Below, in pieces: positions 1 to 8,866 of a stretch of DNA of 64,000 bases. A model generated the notes under the pieces. That model saw only the letters and a program-made list of their open reading frames with translations, did not search any database and was not told where the DNA came from. The position numbers and the translations under genes are program-made. The stretch lies in the NCBI RefSeq assembly GCF_013386165.1, contig NZ_JACAOS010000021.1:248768-312767 (forward strand), read 5' to 3'. Positions within the stretch are counted from its first letter, which is position 1. Each line of letters begins with the position of its first letter. This stretch comes from Pseudomonas gingeri. GTDB lineage: Bacteria > Pseudomonadota > Gammaproteobacteria > Pseudomonadales > Pseudomonadaceae.

Positions 1-1656
1 CAATACTTCCGCGCCTTGACCGATGAGGTACTGCTTCAGCCCCGTGCGCAAGGACGGGAAGCCGAACAGATCCTTGACTTCGCAACGTTGGAGTTCGGTG
101 GTCTCTGGTATCTGCTGTGTCGCTCCATTGCCTCGGTGCTTATGCCGGTTGGCGCCACGCGACTGTCTCTGTCGCCGGTGGGTATGGGGCCGACATTCCA
201 GAAAATCGTCCGTAGCAAAGGTTATGAGTCCCGGCTTGCGGGCCTTCAAGCCAAGTTGGAGGAGCGCCTGTGGAAGGTGATTTCCCGTGATCCAGGACGG
301 GCTCCGATCGACTCTCCCTTGGTGTCGGTTCGCTTGAACAACTTCAAGGGCATCGAGCAGCTCGAGCTGGCGATGCCACTTGCGCAAGCGCCTTCCTCCG
401 CGAATGTAAAACCTCTTCGACCGGCCTTGCTGATCCTCGGCGAAAACGCCGCCGGCAAAAGCTCCATCCTCGAAGCCCTGGCCCTGGCGCTCTGCACCGA
501 AGAGGCTCGCGGGCAACTGCCGGTCGATATTGCATCGCTGCCCCTCGATCCTGAGTTGTTGGGCGCGGGGCAGGTTGCCCAATGCACCTCGGCGACGGTG
601 AGCGTCACCTTCCAGAACACCCACAAACGAAAACTGACCATTGCCGCAGGGGCCTTCTGGCTCGACGGTACGCCCAGAACACCTCCGGTCTTTGCCTACG
701 GCGCCTTTCGCCAATACCAGAAGCAGGTGCGCCGCTACAGCGCGGAAAAATCGATCATCAACCTGTTCGACTCGACAGCCTTGCTGTCCAACCCGGAAAA
801 GTGGCTGCTGGGCCTCAAACAGGTCGAGTTCGACAGTGTGGTGCGGGCGCTGCGGGACATCCTCTCCATCGAAGGCGAATTCGAGGTCATGGAGCGCGAC
901 GTTGAAAACCAGCGCTGCCTGATCGTCACAGCGGCGGCCGGTGGCCGGGCCCTGTGCCGGACGCCGTTGAGCCTGGCTTCCTCGGGCTATCGCTCGGTGC
1001 TGGCGATGGTCTGTGACATTATCCAAGGCCTGATGAACCGGCGTATCAACCCTTACTTCGAAAGCCTGGAAACCGCCTGGGCCGTGGTGCTGATCGACGA
1101 GGTCGAAGCCCATTTGCACCCACGCTGGAAAATTCAGATCATGGGCGCGCTGCGCAGCGCCTTGCCGAACGTGACCTTTATCGCCACCACTCACGATCCG
1201 CTGTGCCTGCGGGGCATGCGGGACGGTGAGGTGATCGTCATGCAGCGGGTCGCCAGCCAGGACAATCCCGACAGCGAGTGGCCGGTCATGGTGGAGCAGG
1301 TGGTGCGCCTGCCCAATGTCAGCCAGCTGACCATCGAGCAGTTGCTGACCTCGGACTTTTTCAGCCTCAGTTCCACCGACCAGCCGGACACCGAGCGTGA
1401 ACTGGCGATGTTCACGGATATCCTGGCGGCCCGGGAGCAAGGCAAGCCGCTGACCGAGACGCAGCTCAAGGCCTGGCAGCGTTTCCAGCGCGATATCAGC
1501 GATGCCTTGCCGGTTGGTTCCACGGAAGTGCAACGTCTGGTGCAGGAGGCGGTGGTGGAGTACCTGAAGAGTCGTCGACAAGTCTCCAGCGATACGCTGG
1601 CCAAACTGCGCGAGTCATCCAAGAGGGACATCCTCAAAGCGCTTGGGACACTCTGA
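1..1656 (+). CDS. ptuA: PtuA-like AAA ATPase of a Septu-type defence pair (5' partial)
   Basis: The reading frame is open from base 1, so the true start lies upstream; a TTG at base 16 is only the first possible start inside the window. The ATPase core begins near base 310 (VRLNNFKGIE). It carries a Walker A motif GENAAGKSS (bases 439-465), a Walker B with D-E at bases 1096-1101 (VVLIDEVEAHLHP) and an H-loop histidine in ATTHDP (base 1192). This is the layout of OLD/RecF-like AAA ATPases. The next gene starts 3 bases after the stop and is an HNH protein of the PtuB/retron-HNH family, which points to a Septu or retron-Ec78-like anti-phage pair. About 100 residues before the core match no domain I recognise. 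Role inferred from family and neighbour: infection sensing and control of the nuclease. Confidence 0.72.
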   Translation, partial: QYFRALTDEVLLQPRAQGREAEQILDFATLEFGGLWYLLCRSIASVLMPVGATRLSLSPVGMGPTFQKIVRSKGYESRLAGLQAKLEERLWKVISRDPGRAPIDSPLVSVRLNNFKGIEQLELAMPLAQAPSSANVKPLRPALLILGENAAGKSSILEALALALCTEEARGQLPVDIASLPLDPELLGAGQVAQCTSATVSVTFQNTHKRKLTIAAGAFWLDGTPRTPPVFAYGAFRQYQKQVRRYSAEKSIINLFDSTALLSNPEKWLLGLKQVEFDSVVRALRDILSIEGEFEVMERDVENQRCLIVTAAAGGRALCRTPLSLASSGYRSVLAMVCDIIQGLMNRRINPYFESLETAWAVVLIDEVEAHLHPRWKIQIMGALRSALPNVTFIATTHDPLCLRGMRDGEVIVMQRVASQDNPDSEWPVMVEQVVRLPNVSQLTIEQLLTSDFFSLSSTDQPDTERELAMFTDILAAREQGKPLTETQLKAWQRFQRDISDALPVGSTEVQRLVQEAVVEYLKSRRQVSSDTLAKLRESSKRDILKALGTL

Positions 1657-1659
1657 ATC

Positions 1660-2685
1660 ATGCGTGCCGTGATCCGAAAGACCGCCAAGCTGCCCGACGC
1701 CATGTCCGGCGACACTTCACCTGCGGCGAAGGAATTGCAGAAGCTGCAACGCTACTTCAGCGCTCCGACGGGCAGCCCTCCGGCGTTTGCCGTTTACAAA
1801 TCCGACAGTGTAAAAAAGCAGCTGGATGAGTTGTTCCATGGCAAATGCGCCTACTGCGAAAGCTTCTATGCCTCGACAGCGCCCGTCGACGTTGAACATT
1901 ACCGGCCCAAAGGGGCCGTCAGCGAATCGGCAGACCATCCGGGTTACTGGTGGGTCGCCATGGATTGGGACAACCTGCTGCCCAGTTGCATCGACTGCAA
2001 TCGCAAGCGCAAACAGATCACCCCCAGATTGTCGAACAAACTGCTGACGTTGCAGGAGAACCGCCAGGGCTTCAGCGATTCAAGCGTGGTCCTGACGGGC
2101 AAGAAGGACAGCTTTCCGATCCTGGGCCCGCGTGCGATGTCCGCGACGGCCGATCTGGCCGCCGAGTATCCGCTGCTGCTCGATCCTTGCCGCGATAATC
2201 CGGATGATCACCTCAGGTTTCATATCGACCGGGCCAATCTGATCGGCCTGGTATTGCCCAGGCCCCATCAGGGTGCCGACTTGCCAGGTGTCGTCGACGT
2301 CGATGCGACGATGCTGCCGATGATCCGGGAAGCCCTTGAGGGAGGGTTGAGCCTCAAGGGCATTCTTTCGATTCACGTCTACGGTCTGAACCGACTGGGC
2401 CTGGTGCAGGAGCGCACGCGTCTGCTGCGTCAGCTGGAATTCCTGGAAATGTTTGCGTTGGAAATGAGGTTGATGGCCGATGAACTTGAGCCTGACCCGG
2501 ATGTGCCGATTCTTGATGCGCAGGATCAGGCTCGACGCTCGCGCGATGAACGTATCGCCAAGCGTCTGCGGTTTTTGCAGGAGCAGATTTTGGGGCAGAT
2601 GAAGGCCATGGCCCGGCCTGATGCGCCGTATTCGGCCATGGTCCGCGAATGGATCGAAGGCTTCAAGGCCCGCCTCATGGCCTGA
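1660..2685 (+). CDS. ptuB: PtuB-like HNH endonuclease (Septu/retron-associated)
   Basis: A 341-aa protein starting 3 bases after the ATPase stop, so the two are surely co-translated. The HNH core with its zinc-knuckle cysteines is clear: C63xxC66 (CAYCE), VEHYRPK with H80, then WDNLLPSCIDCN with C110xxC113 and N114. This order (CxxC, EHYRPK, W-x-NLLPSC-xx-CN) is the signature of the retron-type/PtuB HNH family. The C-terminal half (residues 190-341) is helical and charged with no recognised domain, making the protein longer than the minimal PtuB proteins I know of. Predicted role: the DNA- or RNA-cutting effector of the pair. The family call is strong; the biological target is unknown. Confidence 0.78.
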   Translation: MRAVIRKTAKLPDAMSGDTSPAAKELQKLQRYFSAPTGSPPAFAVYKSDSVKKQLDELFHGKCAYCESFYASTAPVDVEHYRPKGAVSESADHPGYWWVAMDWDNLLPSCIDCNRKRKQITPRLSNKLLTLQENRQGFSDSSVVLTGKKDSFPILGPRAMSATADLAAEYPLLLDPCRDNPDDHLRFHIDRANLIGLVLPRPHQGADLPGVVDVDATMLPMIREALEGGLSLKGILSIHVYGLNRLGLVQERTRLLRQLEFLEMFALEMRLMADELEPDPDVPILDAQDQARRSRDERIAKRLRFLQEQILGQMKAMARPDAPYSAMVREWIEGFKARLMA

Positions 2686-2701
2686 ACCACCGCAGTCCCC
2701 T

Positions 2702-2804
2702 TGTAGGAGCGAGCTTGCTCGCGAAAAACATCAGCAACGCCACGGTCAATCTGACACCCCGCGTTATCGTTGACGTTTTATCGCGAGCAAGGTCGCTCCT
2801 ACAG
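2702..2804. repeat. REPIN (two inverted REP palindromes)
   Basis: TGTAGGAGCGAGCTTGCTCG at the left is answered by the inverted copy CGAGCAAGGTCGCTCCTACA at the right, about 60 bases apart. This is the usual paired-REP arrangement in intergenic DNA of fluorescens-group Pseudomonas. It separates the convergent defence pair and START-domain gene and may end transcription from both. Confidence 0.85.
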
Positions 2805-2820
2805 GGGAGCGCTGCTCCCG

Positions 2821-3462
2821 TCATGGGGCCTGTTCACCCACCGCCGGCCGCACGCCCTGGTGCTCGGCCACCACGCGCAAGGTCCTGAGGCTGACCATCG
2901 GCGCGTCGACCACGAACTGATTGGCCAGCCAGGACGGGATATCGCCGGCCGGCTCGGCTTGCAGCTCATAAGTTACACGGGTTTGCGTGTCGCTTTCGGG
3001 GCGCAGGGTCCAGGTGCCGGTCAGCTGGCTGACACGGATCTGCCCCGGCACGGCGGGTACGAAGCCGGGCACCGCCTCCAGGCGTCGAGTCAGGCTGCCA
3101 TCGTCGGCGCGTTCGCTGTGCACGTGAATCACCATGTCACGGGTTTGCGCCGGCCACGGCAACGCAGTGGTCAGATAGACCCAGGTGTCGTCGCCGTCAT
3201 TTTTCAACAGGCGCATATCGGCGCAGGCATACAGCCATTTGCAGGCGACCCGCAGGTTTTCCTGCAGGTTGCTCAGGGTGTCGACATCGGCCTTGATCGC
3301 CACCTCGCCGCGAAAGCTCTGGTAGCGCGAGCCGGGGACCTGGCTCAGGTAGACCCGAATACCGTCTTCGTCCTTGGCCAGCCGCCAGTCCGGGGGCGCC
3401 GCCAGGGTCGCCGTGCTGAGGAGGACACTGGCCAGCGCTGTCGCAGATAACAGGATGTTCAT
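2821..3462 (-). CDS. secreted START-domain (lipid-binding fold) protein
   Basis: A 213-aa protein. I place the start at 3462 (MNILLSATALASVLL), because a GGAG ribosome site lies just upstream and this start gives a clean signal peptide ending near TLAAPP; an in-frame ATG 39 bases further upstream lacks both. The mature part has START-like features: a DGIRVYLSQVPGS stretch, a W-V-Y-L-T core strand, RDMVIHVHSE, and a C-terminal GDIPSWLANQFVVDAP helix that closes the lipid pocket in this fold. Periplasmic. Bacterial START proteins are presumed to bind hydrophobic ligands, and the ligand here is unknown. It is transcribed as a separate unit downstream of the ABC transporter genes, 69 bases after the ATPase. 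Confidence 0.75.
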   Translation of the reverse strand: MNILLSATALASVLLSTATLAAPPDWRLAKDEDGIRVYLSQVPGSRYQSFRGEVAIKADVDTLSNLQENLRVACKWLYACADMRLLKNDGDDTWVYLTTALPWPAQTRDMVIHVHSERADDGSLTRRLEAVPGFVPAVPGQIRVSQLTGTWTLRPESDTQTRVTYELQAEPAGDIPSWLANQFVVDAPMVSLRTLRVVAEHQGVRPAVGEQAP

Positions 3463-3531
3463 TCGGATCTCCGGGTGGCGCGGCCAAGAGTGCCAGGCCA
3501 CCCAGATATAACACCCGAGCCCGGGTTTTAT

Positions 3532-4686
3532 TCAATGGGCGCCGGCGGCCTTGTTCAGATCGCTCTCGCTCCATTGGGTATAGACACAGGCATCGGCGCT
3601 GGCCCAGCGGACCCGCACCAGGTCGCCGGCCTTGAGTGGCATGCCGGTAGCCGACAGCGCCTTGACCGTCATCGCCGTGCCGCCATCGGTGATCACGCTG
3701 CAGGTCTGGCTTTCGCCCAGGAAGAGCATTTCGCCGACCTTGGCCGGCACTTCGTTCCAGCCTGCCGCCAGCGGTTCGGCGGCGGCCTGTTCGAGGCTCA
3801 GGGCCAGGGCCTTTTCCGGACGCACCATGAGCAACAGCGGCTGCTCGCTGGACGCTGTGCTGGTCGGTCGGATTGCCAGGGTTTGCCCCTCGAAATCCCC
3901 CGCGGCGTTGCCCCGGGCCTTGAGCTTGAGGAAGTTCGAGTTGCCGAGGAACGAGGCGACAAAGGCGTTCGGCGGGTTCTGATAGAGGTCGTAACCGCTG
4001 CCCAGGCCGACGATCTTGCCGTGGCTGAAGATCGCGATGCGCTGGGACAGGCGCATGGCTTCCTCCTGGTCATGGGTGACGTAGACGATGGTGATACCCA
4101 GCCGGCGATGCAGTTGGCGCAGTTCGTCCTGCAAGTCTTCGCGCAGTTTCTTGTCCAGGGCGCCGAGGGGTTCGTCCATCAGCAGGATGCGCGGTTCATA
4201 GACCAGCGCCCGGGCAATCGCCACGCGCTGTTGCTGACCGCCGGAGAGCTGGGAAGGGCGGCGATGGGCAAAGGTTTCGAGCTGCACCAGCTTGAGCATG
4301 GCCTCGACCCGGCGCGAGCGCTCCTCGCTGCTGAGCTTGCGCAGGGTCAGCGGGAAGGCGATGTTGTCGCGCACCGACAGGTGGGGAAACAACGAGTAAC
4401 GCTGGAACACCATGCCGATGTCGCGTTTGTGCGGCGGCACCTTGACCAGGGACTGTCCACCCACCAGGATTTCACCGCTGCTGGGCGTCTCGAAGCCGGC
4501 CAGCATCGACAAGGTGGTGCTTTTGCCCGAGCCACTGGAGCCGAGGAAGGTGAGGAATTCGCCCTCCTGGATATCCAGGGAAATATTGTCCACGGCGGCG
4601 AAGTCGCCGTAGTGCTTGTTCAGGTTGCGCAGGCTGACCAGGGGGCGGTCGGGTTGCTGCGCGGGGTCTTTGATCACGGCACTCAT
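3532..4686 (-). CDS. PotA-like ABC transporter ATPase
   Basis: A 384-aa nucleotide-binding subunit, last gene of a four-gene importer operon. Walker A GSSGSGKST lies at residues 49-57, followed by the signature LSGGQQQRVAIARAL, Walker B LLMDEPLGALD and the switch histidine in VYVTHDQEEA. The C-terminal roughly 110 residues form the TOBE-type domain of the PotA/FbpC/UgpC group. The RBS AAGGAG precedes the ATG, 17 bases after the permease stop. The binding protein and permeases are of the spermidine/putrescine type, but related systems carry other amines and small organic ions, so the substrate is open. Its linkage with the catabolic genes at 7.7-14 kb suggests it imports their substrate. Confidence 0.9.
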   Translation of the reverse strand: MSAVIKDPAQQPDRPLVSLRNLNKHYGDFAAVDNISLDIQEGEFLTFLGSSGSGKSTTLSMLAGFETPSSGEILVGGQSLVKVPPHKRDIGMVFQRYSLFPHLSVRDNIAFPLTLRKLSSEERSRRVEAMLKLVQLETFAHRRPSQLSGGQQQRVAIARALVYEPRILLMDEPLGALDKKLREDLQDELRQLHRRLGITIVYVTHDQEEAMRLSQRIAIFSHGKIVGLGSGYDLYQNPPNAFVASFLGNSNFLKLKARGNAAGDFEGQTLAIRPTSTASSEQPLLLMVRPEKALALSLEQAAAEPLAAGWNEVPAKVGEMLFLGESQTCSVITDGGTAMTVKALSATGMPLKAGDLVRVRWASADACVYTQWSESDLNKAAGAH

Positions 4687-4703
4687 GTTCTACTCCTTGG
4701 CGC

Positions 4704-5513
4704 TCAGGCGCGAAGTTCATTGCGCCGGCGCAGGGCGGCGGCGATCACCATCACCAGCACCGACAGGGCGATCAGCAGCGTCGAAGCGACGGCGATCACC
4801 GGGGTCAGGTCCTGGCGCAGGGTGGTCCACATTTTCACGGGCAAGGTTTGCAGGGTCGGGCTGGCCATCATCACGCTCAGCACCACTTCATCCCACGAGA
4901 CCAGGAAGGCGAACAGCGCCCCGGCGACCATGCCGGGGCGAATCCCCGGGAAGGTCACCTTGAACACCGCCTGCAAGCGTGAAGCGCCGCAGATCACCGC
5001 GGCATCCTCGATCGACTGGTCGAACAGCTTCAGCGAGTTGATGATCGAGATGATGGTGAAGGGCAGCGCGACGATCACGTGGCTGACCACGAAGGCGAAC
5101 AGCGTCCCGGTGTAGCCGAGCTTGAGAAACAGCGCGTACACCGCCACGGCGATGATCACCAGGGGCACGATCATCGGCAGGGTGAACAGCCCGTAGAGCA
5201 GTTCGCGGCCAGGGAAACGTCCGCGGACCAGGGCAAAGGCGGTCGGCAGGCCGAGGGCGACCGCGAAGAAGGTGGTCAGGATCGCCACCTTCAAGCTGGC
5301 CAGGGCGGCGTTCATCCAGTCGGGGTTGGAAAAGAACTGGCTGTACCATTTCAGTGTCCAGCCCGGTGGCGGAAACACCAACCACTGGGAGGAGCCGAAC
5401 GACAGCAACACGATGAACACGATCGGCAACAGCAGGAACAGGGCGATCAGCCCGGTGCTGAAGTAGAGGCCCAGGCGCAGGCGCCGGCTCATGGCATTGG
5501 GGGTCAGGAGCAT
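4704..5513 (-). CDS. PotC-like ABC permease
   Basis: A 269-aa inner-membrane protein with about six hydrophobic segments, the first at residues 15-38 (STGLIALFLLLPIVFIVLLS). The EAA loop for contact with the ATPase is visible as EDAAVICGASRLQAVFKVTF. It is the second permease of the importer, ending 17 bases before the ATPase start and beginning 6 bases after the first permease. The family fixes the role as one half of the transmembrane channel for a polyamine-like or other small cationic or amide solute. Confidence 0.9.
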   Translation of the reverse strand: MLLTPNAMSRRLRLGLYFSTGLIALFLLLPIVFIVLLSFGSSQWLVFPPPGWTLKWYSQFFSNPDWMNAALASLKVAILTTFFAVALGLPTAFALVRGRFPGRELLYGLFTLPMIVPLVIIAVAVYALFLKLGYTGTLFAFVVSHVIVALPFTIISIINSLKLFDQSIEDAAVICGASRLQAVFKVTFPGIRPGMVAGALFAFLVSWDEVVLSVMMASPTLQTLPVKMWTTLRQDLTPVIAVASTLLIALSVLVMVIAAALRRRNELRA

Positions 5514-5519
5514 GACGAC

Positions 5520-6464
5520 TTACCTCGCATTGCTGGCGCCGACCGGAGATTCCGGCTGGAGCTTCAGGTAGAAGTAGAACAACACCAGGGTGATCAGCAC
5601 CAGCAGGGCGGCACCGGCGCTGGCCAGGCCCCAGTTGAGGAACGACTGCACCTGTTGAATGATGAATTCCGGCAACATCATGTTCTGCGCACCGCCCAGC
5701 AGGGCCGGTGTGACGTAGTAACCCAGGGACATGACGAAGACCATCAGCCCGCCGGAAAACAGCCCCGGCCGGCACAGCGGCAGGAACACCCGCAGGAAAT
5801 TGCGCCATGGACTGGCGCCGCAGATGGCCCCGGCCTGCAGGATCATCGGGTCGATGGCCTGCATGGTCGCCTGCAACGGCAGGACGATGAACGGGATCAT
5901 GATGTAGCTCATGCCGATCACCACGCCGGTCAGGTTGTGCACCATCTCCAGGGGCTGGTCGATGATGCCCATGGCCATCAATACCTTGTTGATCACCCCG
6001 GAGGCCTGCAACAGCACCAGCCAGGAATAGGTCCGGGCCAGCAGGCTGGTCCACATCGACAGCAGCACGATACTCAGCAGCCAGCGGCCCCAGCCACGGG
6101 GCACCAGGGTGATCGCCCAGGCCAGGGGAAAGCCCAGCAGCAGGCTGAACAGCGTGACCAGCCCGGCCACCGAAAAGGTGTTGAGCAGGACCCGCGCATA
6201 GGCCGAGTTGGCGAACAGTTGCTGATAGTTTTCCAGCCCGGGCGTGGGCTCCAGCACGCCGCGCAGCAACAGGCCGATCAGCGGTGCGAGGAAAAACAGG
6301 CCGAGGAACAGCAGGGCGGGTAACAGATTACCCGCCCCCCGCCAGCGCTGCGCATACGTGGAAGACTGCTGCATGACCGCCGCCTTGCTGCTGGCCAGGC
6401 CGGCAGCGCCTGGGGCGCTCCCGGTTGGACGGGTGTCAGGGGAAAGCGTGGCCGCCATTTTCAT
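5520..6464 (-). CDS. PotB-like ABC permease
   Basis: About 314 aa. I choose the ATG at 6464 because it overlaps the stop of the binding-protein gene (ATGA), the standard coupling in such operons; an in-frame start at 6485 exists further inside that gene. Residues 1-45 are a polar cytoplasmic extension rich in Ala, Ser and Thr. About six membrane helices follow, with the EAA-type loop ILQAGAICGASPWRNFLRVFLPL. It pairs with the downstream permease. Confidence 0.88.
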   Translation of the reverse strand: MKMAATLSPDTRPTGSAPGAAGLASSKAAVMQQSSTYAQRWRGAGNLLPALLFLGLFFLAPLIGLLLRGVLEPTPGLENYQQLFANSAYARVLLNTFSVAGLVTLFSLLLGFPLAWAITLVPRGWGRWLLSIVLLSMWTSLLARTYSWLVLLQASGVINKVLMAMGIIDQPLEMVHNLTGVVIGMSYIMIPFIVLPLQATMQAIDPMILQAGAICGASPWRNFLRVFLPLCRPGLFSGGLMVFVMSLGYYVTPALLGGAQNMMLPEFIIQQVQSFLNWGLASAGAALLVLITLVLFYFYLKLQPESPVGASNAR

Positions 6465-7486
6465 TTGACCAGCCATTCGTTCCACCGTGTTGCAATGGCC
6501 GGACCGTTCTTGGCCCAGTATGCGAAGTCGAGTGTGATCTGATCCTTAGCGTAGGCAGTCGGCAGGTTCGGTGCCAGTACCGAGTCCAGGCGCGCGATGC
6601 TGTCGACGTTGACCGGCGCGTAGGCGGTCAGGTTGGAGAAGTCGGCCTGGCCCTTGGCGCTGCTGGCACTGGCCAGGAACTTCATGGCGGCGGCCTTGTT
6701 TTTCGTGCCTTTTGGCACGACCAGGATATCGGCCATGACCAGGTTCTGTTTCCAGCTCACGCCCACCGGGGCTCCATCCTGTTGCAGGGCGTAGATCCGA
6801 CCGTTCCAGAATTGGCCGATGCTCGCTTCACCGGAGGCCAGCAACTGCTGGGATTGCGCGCCGCCGCCCCACCAGACGATGTCTTTCTTGATGGTGTCGA
6901 GTTTCTTGAAGGCGCGATCCAGGTCCAGCGGGTAGAGCTTGTCGGAGGGTACGCCGTCAGCCAGCAGGGCCAGTTCCAGCACGCCGGGGCTCGGCCATTT
7001 GTAGAGGGCGCGTTTGCCCGGGTAGGTCTTGGTGTCGAACAGGGCGCTCCAGTCCTGGGGCTTGCCGGCGCCCAGCTTGCCTTGGTTGTAGCCGAGGACG
7101 AAGGAGAAGTAGAACGAACCGACGCCATGGTCGGAGACGAAGCGCGGGTCGATCTTGTCGCGCTGGATCTGGCTGAAGTCCAGTGGTTCGAGCAGGCCTT
7201 CGGCGGCGGCGCGCAAGGCGAAGTCGGCTTCGACGTCGACCACGTCCCACTGCACGTTACCGCTCTCGACCATGGCCTTGAGCTTGCCGTAGTCGGTGGG
7301 GCCGTCCTGGACCACGGTGATGCCGCTGGCCTTGCTGAACGGATCGGCCCAGGCCTGTTTCTGCGCGTCCTGGGTGCTGCCACCCCAACTGACGAAGTTG
7401 ACGCTGTCGGCGGCCATGGCGAAGGAACTGCCGATTGCCAGGAAACCCGCGAGCAATGTCGCGGTTGCACCTTTGTTCAACACCAT
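6461..7486 (-). CDS. PotD/PotF-like periplasmic substrate-binding protein
   Basis: A 341-aa type II binding protein. The ATG at 7486 follows an AGGG ribosome site by about 8 bases; a GTG two codons upstream is less likely. The signal peptide (MVLNKGATATLLAGFLAIGS... AMA) is cleaved before ADSVNFVSWGG. The sequence VNFVSWGGSTQDAQKQAW and the later WDVVDVEADFALRAA fit the SBP_bac family used by polyamine and similar importers. First gene of the ABC operon. A degenerate copy of the cluster operator lies about 165 bases upstream, so it is probably under the same GntR regulator as the enzymes. The ligand cannot be read from the sequence. Confidence 0.88.
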   Translation of the reverse strand: MVLNKGATATLLAGFLAIGSSFAMAADSVNFVSWGGSTQDAQKQAWADPFSKASGITVVQDGPTDYGKLKAMVESGNVQWDVVDVEADFALRAAAEGLLEPLDFSQIQRDKIDPRFVSDHGVGSFYFSFVLGYNQGKLGAGKPQDWSALFDTKTYPGKRALYKWPSPGVLELALLADGVPSDKLYPLDLDRAFKKLDTIKKDIVWWGGGAQSQQLLASGEASIGQFWNGRIYALQQDGAPVGVSWKQNLVMADILVVPKGTKNKAAAMKFLASASSAKGQADFSNLTAYAPVNVDSIARLDSVLAPNLPTAYAKDQITLDFAYWAKNGPAIATRWNEWLVK

Positions 7487-7650
7487 TTTCACGCCCTCAT
7501 TTGTTGTGTTTTTGAGCGGGTTGTTGATGCCCGCCTATCGGGAGCAGTAGGTCCATCTGAGCTTTTTAAGGCGACCGTGCCAAGGGCTGTCGTGGATGCT
7601 TTCCCTGTCGGGGGCACTTGGCAAATATCTCCGGTCTACGGAATATCATA

Positions 7651-7666
7651 TTATGGTATTCCAAAC
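7651..7666. promoter_or_regulatory. degenerate GntR-type operator before the ABC operon
   Basis: TTATGGTATTCCAAAC matches 13 of 16 positions of the perfect palindrome TTATGGTATACCATAA found at 8867-8882. It lies within a wider inverted repeat, GGAATA (7640-7645) and TATTCC (7657-7662), in the 237-base gap between ribB and the binding-protein gene. Confidence 0.55.
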
Positions 7667-7723
7667 TTTCTGCAAGCATTTTGCCTTACCGGTGATCCGG
7701 CTTTGGCGCTTTTTTACGGGGTA

Positions 7724-8836
7724 TCAGGGTTGTGGGAAGGGGATGCTTTCCACCACCTCCAGGTCATAGCCGGTCAGCCCGGCATATTTGAGCGGTGGCC
7801 CCAGATGGCGCAGTTTACCAACGCCGATATCCTGCAGTATCTGTGCCCCGGTGCCGATCTCCGAATAGATCCGCGATTGCGAACGGTGGTACTGGCGCGG
7901 TGGTCGGGTCAGTTGCGGCACCCGCTCCAGCAGCGCCTGGGAGGACTCGTGGTTGGCCAGCACCACCACCACGCCACAACCTTCCTCGGCGACCCGTTGC
8001 AAGGCCGCCCAGAGTGTCCAGTTGCTGGGGCCGGTGTACTCGGCACCAACCAGGTCACGCAGCGGATCGATGACGTGGACCCGCACCAGTGTCGGTGTCT
8101 CGCGGCGGATATCGCCCATCACCATGGCCATGTGCACGCCGCCTTCAATGCGGTCCTCGAAGGTGATCAGGCGGAACGTGCCGTGCACCGTCGGCAGCTC
8201 CCGTTCGCCGATCCGCAGCACCGTGTGTTCGGTGCTGAGACGGTAGTGGATCAGCTCGGCGATGGTGCCGATCCTGATCCCGTGGCGGCGGGCGAAGACT
8301 TCGAGGTCCGGGCGCCGGGCCATGCTGCCGTCATCGTTCATCACTTCGACGATCACCGAAGCGGGAGTCAAGCCGGCCAGGCGCGCCAGGTCGCAACCGG
8401 CCTCGGTGTGCCCGGCGCGGGTCAGCACGCCGCCTTCGCGGGCCCGCAAGGGAAAGATATGCCCGGGTTGGACCAGGTCTTCGGCGCGGGCATTGGCCGC
8501 CACCGCCGCCTCGACGGTGCGGGCGCGGTCGGCGGCGGAGATGCCGGTGGTCACGCCGTGGGCGGCCTCGATGGACACGGTGAAGGCGGTGCTGAATGCG
8601 CTGCCGTTGCTCGGCACCATCTGCTCCAGGCCCAGGCGCCGGCAATGCTCGTCGGTCAGGGTCAGGCAGATCAGTCCGCGTGCCTCGCGGGCCATGAAAC
8701 TGATAGCCTGGGCGCTGCAGCAGTCGGCGGCGATCAGCAGGTCGCCTTCGTTCTCGCGATCTTCGTCGTCCACCAGCAGGACCATCTTGCCCTGGCGGTA
8801 GTCGTCGATGATGTCCTGGATACTGTCAAAAGCCAT
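7724..8836 (-). CDS. ribBA: RibB (DHBP synthase) fused to a degenerate RibA-like domain
   Basis: A 370-aa protein. Residues 1-205 are a full 3,4-dihydroxy-2-butanone-4-phosphate synthase with the acidic metal and substrate loop DDEDRENEGDL (residues 23-33) and the GHTEAGCDLARLAG segment; this makes the four-carbon precursor of the riboflavin ring. Residues from about 206 onward align with GTP cyclohydrolase II in overall pattern (VRVHVIDPLRDL, AALQRVAEEGCGVVVV) but lack the zinc-binding cysteine cluster of active RibA, so that half is probably not a cyclohydrolase (the RibBX type). The gene lies in a catabolic cluster with a flavin reductase, away from any other riboflavin gene in the window. 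Divergent from the DUF1330 gene across a perfect operator palindrome. Confidence 0.88.
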   Translation of the reverse strand: MAFDSIQDIIDDYRQGKMVLLVDDEDRENEGDLLIAADCCSAQAISFMAREARGLICLTLTDEHCRRLGLEQMVPSNGSAFSTAFTVSIEAAHGVTTGISAADRARTVEAAVAANARAEDLVQPGHIFPLRAREGGVLTRAGHTEAGCDLARLAGLTPASVIVEVMNDDGSMARRPDLEVFARRHGIRIGTIAELIHYRLSTEHTVLRIGERELPTVHGTFRLITFEDRIEGGVHMAMVMGDIRRETPTLVRVHVIDPLRDLVGAEYTGPSNWTLWAALQRVAEEGCGVVVVLANHESSQALLERVPQLTRPPRQYHRSQSRIYSEIGTGAQILQDIGVGKLRHLGPPLKYAGLTGYDLEVVESIPFPQP

Positions 8837-8866
8837 GCCGGCGCTCGCTCTATCTGAAAATGTGAT

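Noticed and set aside
3475..5115. 546-codon + strand frame over the ABC ATPase and permease
   Set aside because: Antisense to clear transporter genes with full motifs; no ribosome site or domain of its own.
6425..8857. Very long + strand open frame (about 810 codons) across the binding-protein and ribBA genes
   Set aside because: Antisense shadow of two well-supported minus-strand genes; it arises from high-GC codon bias and matches no family.
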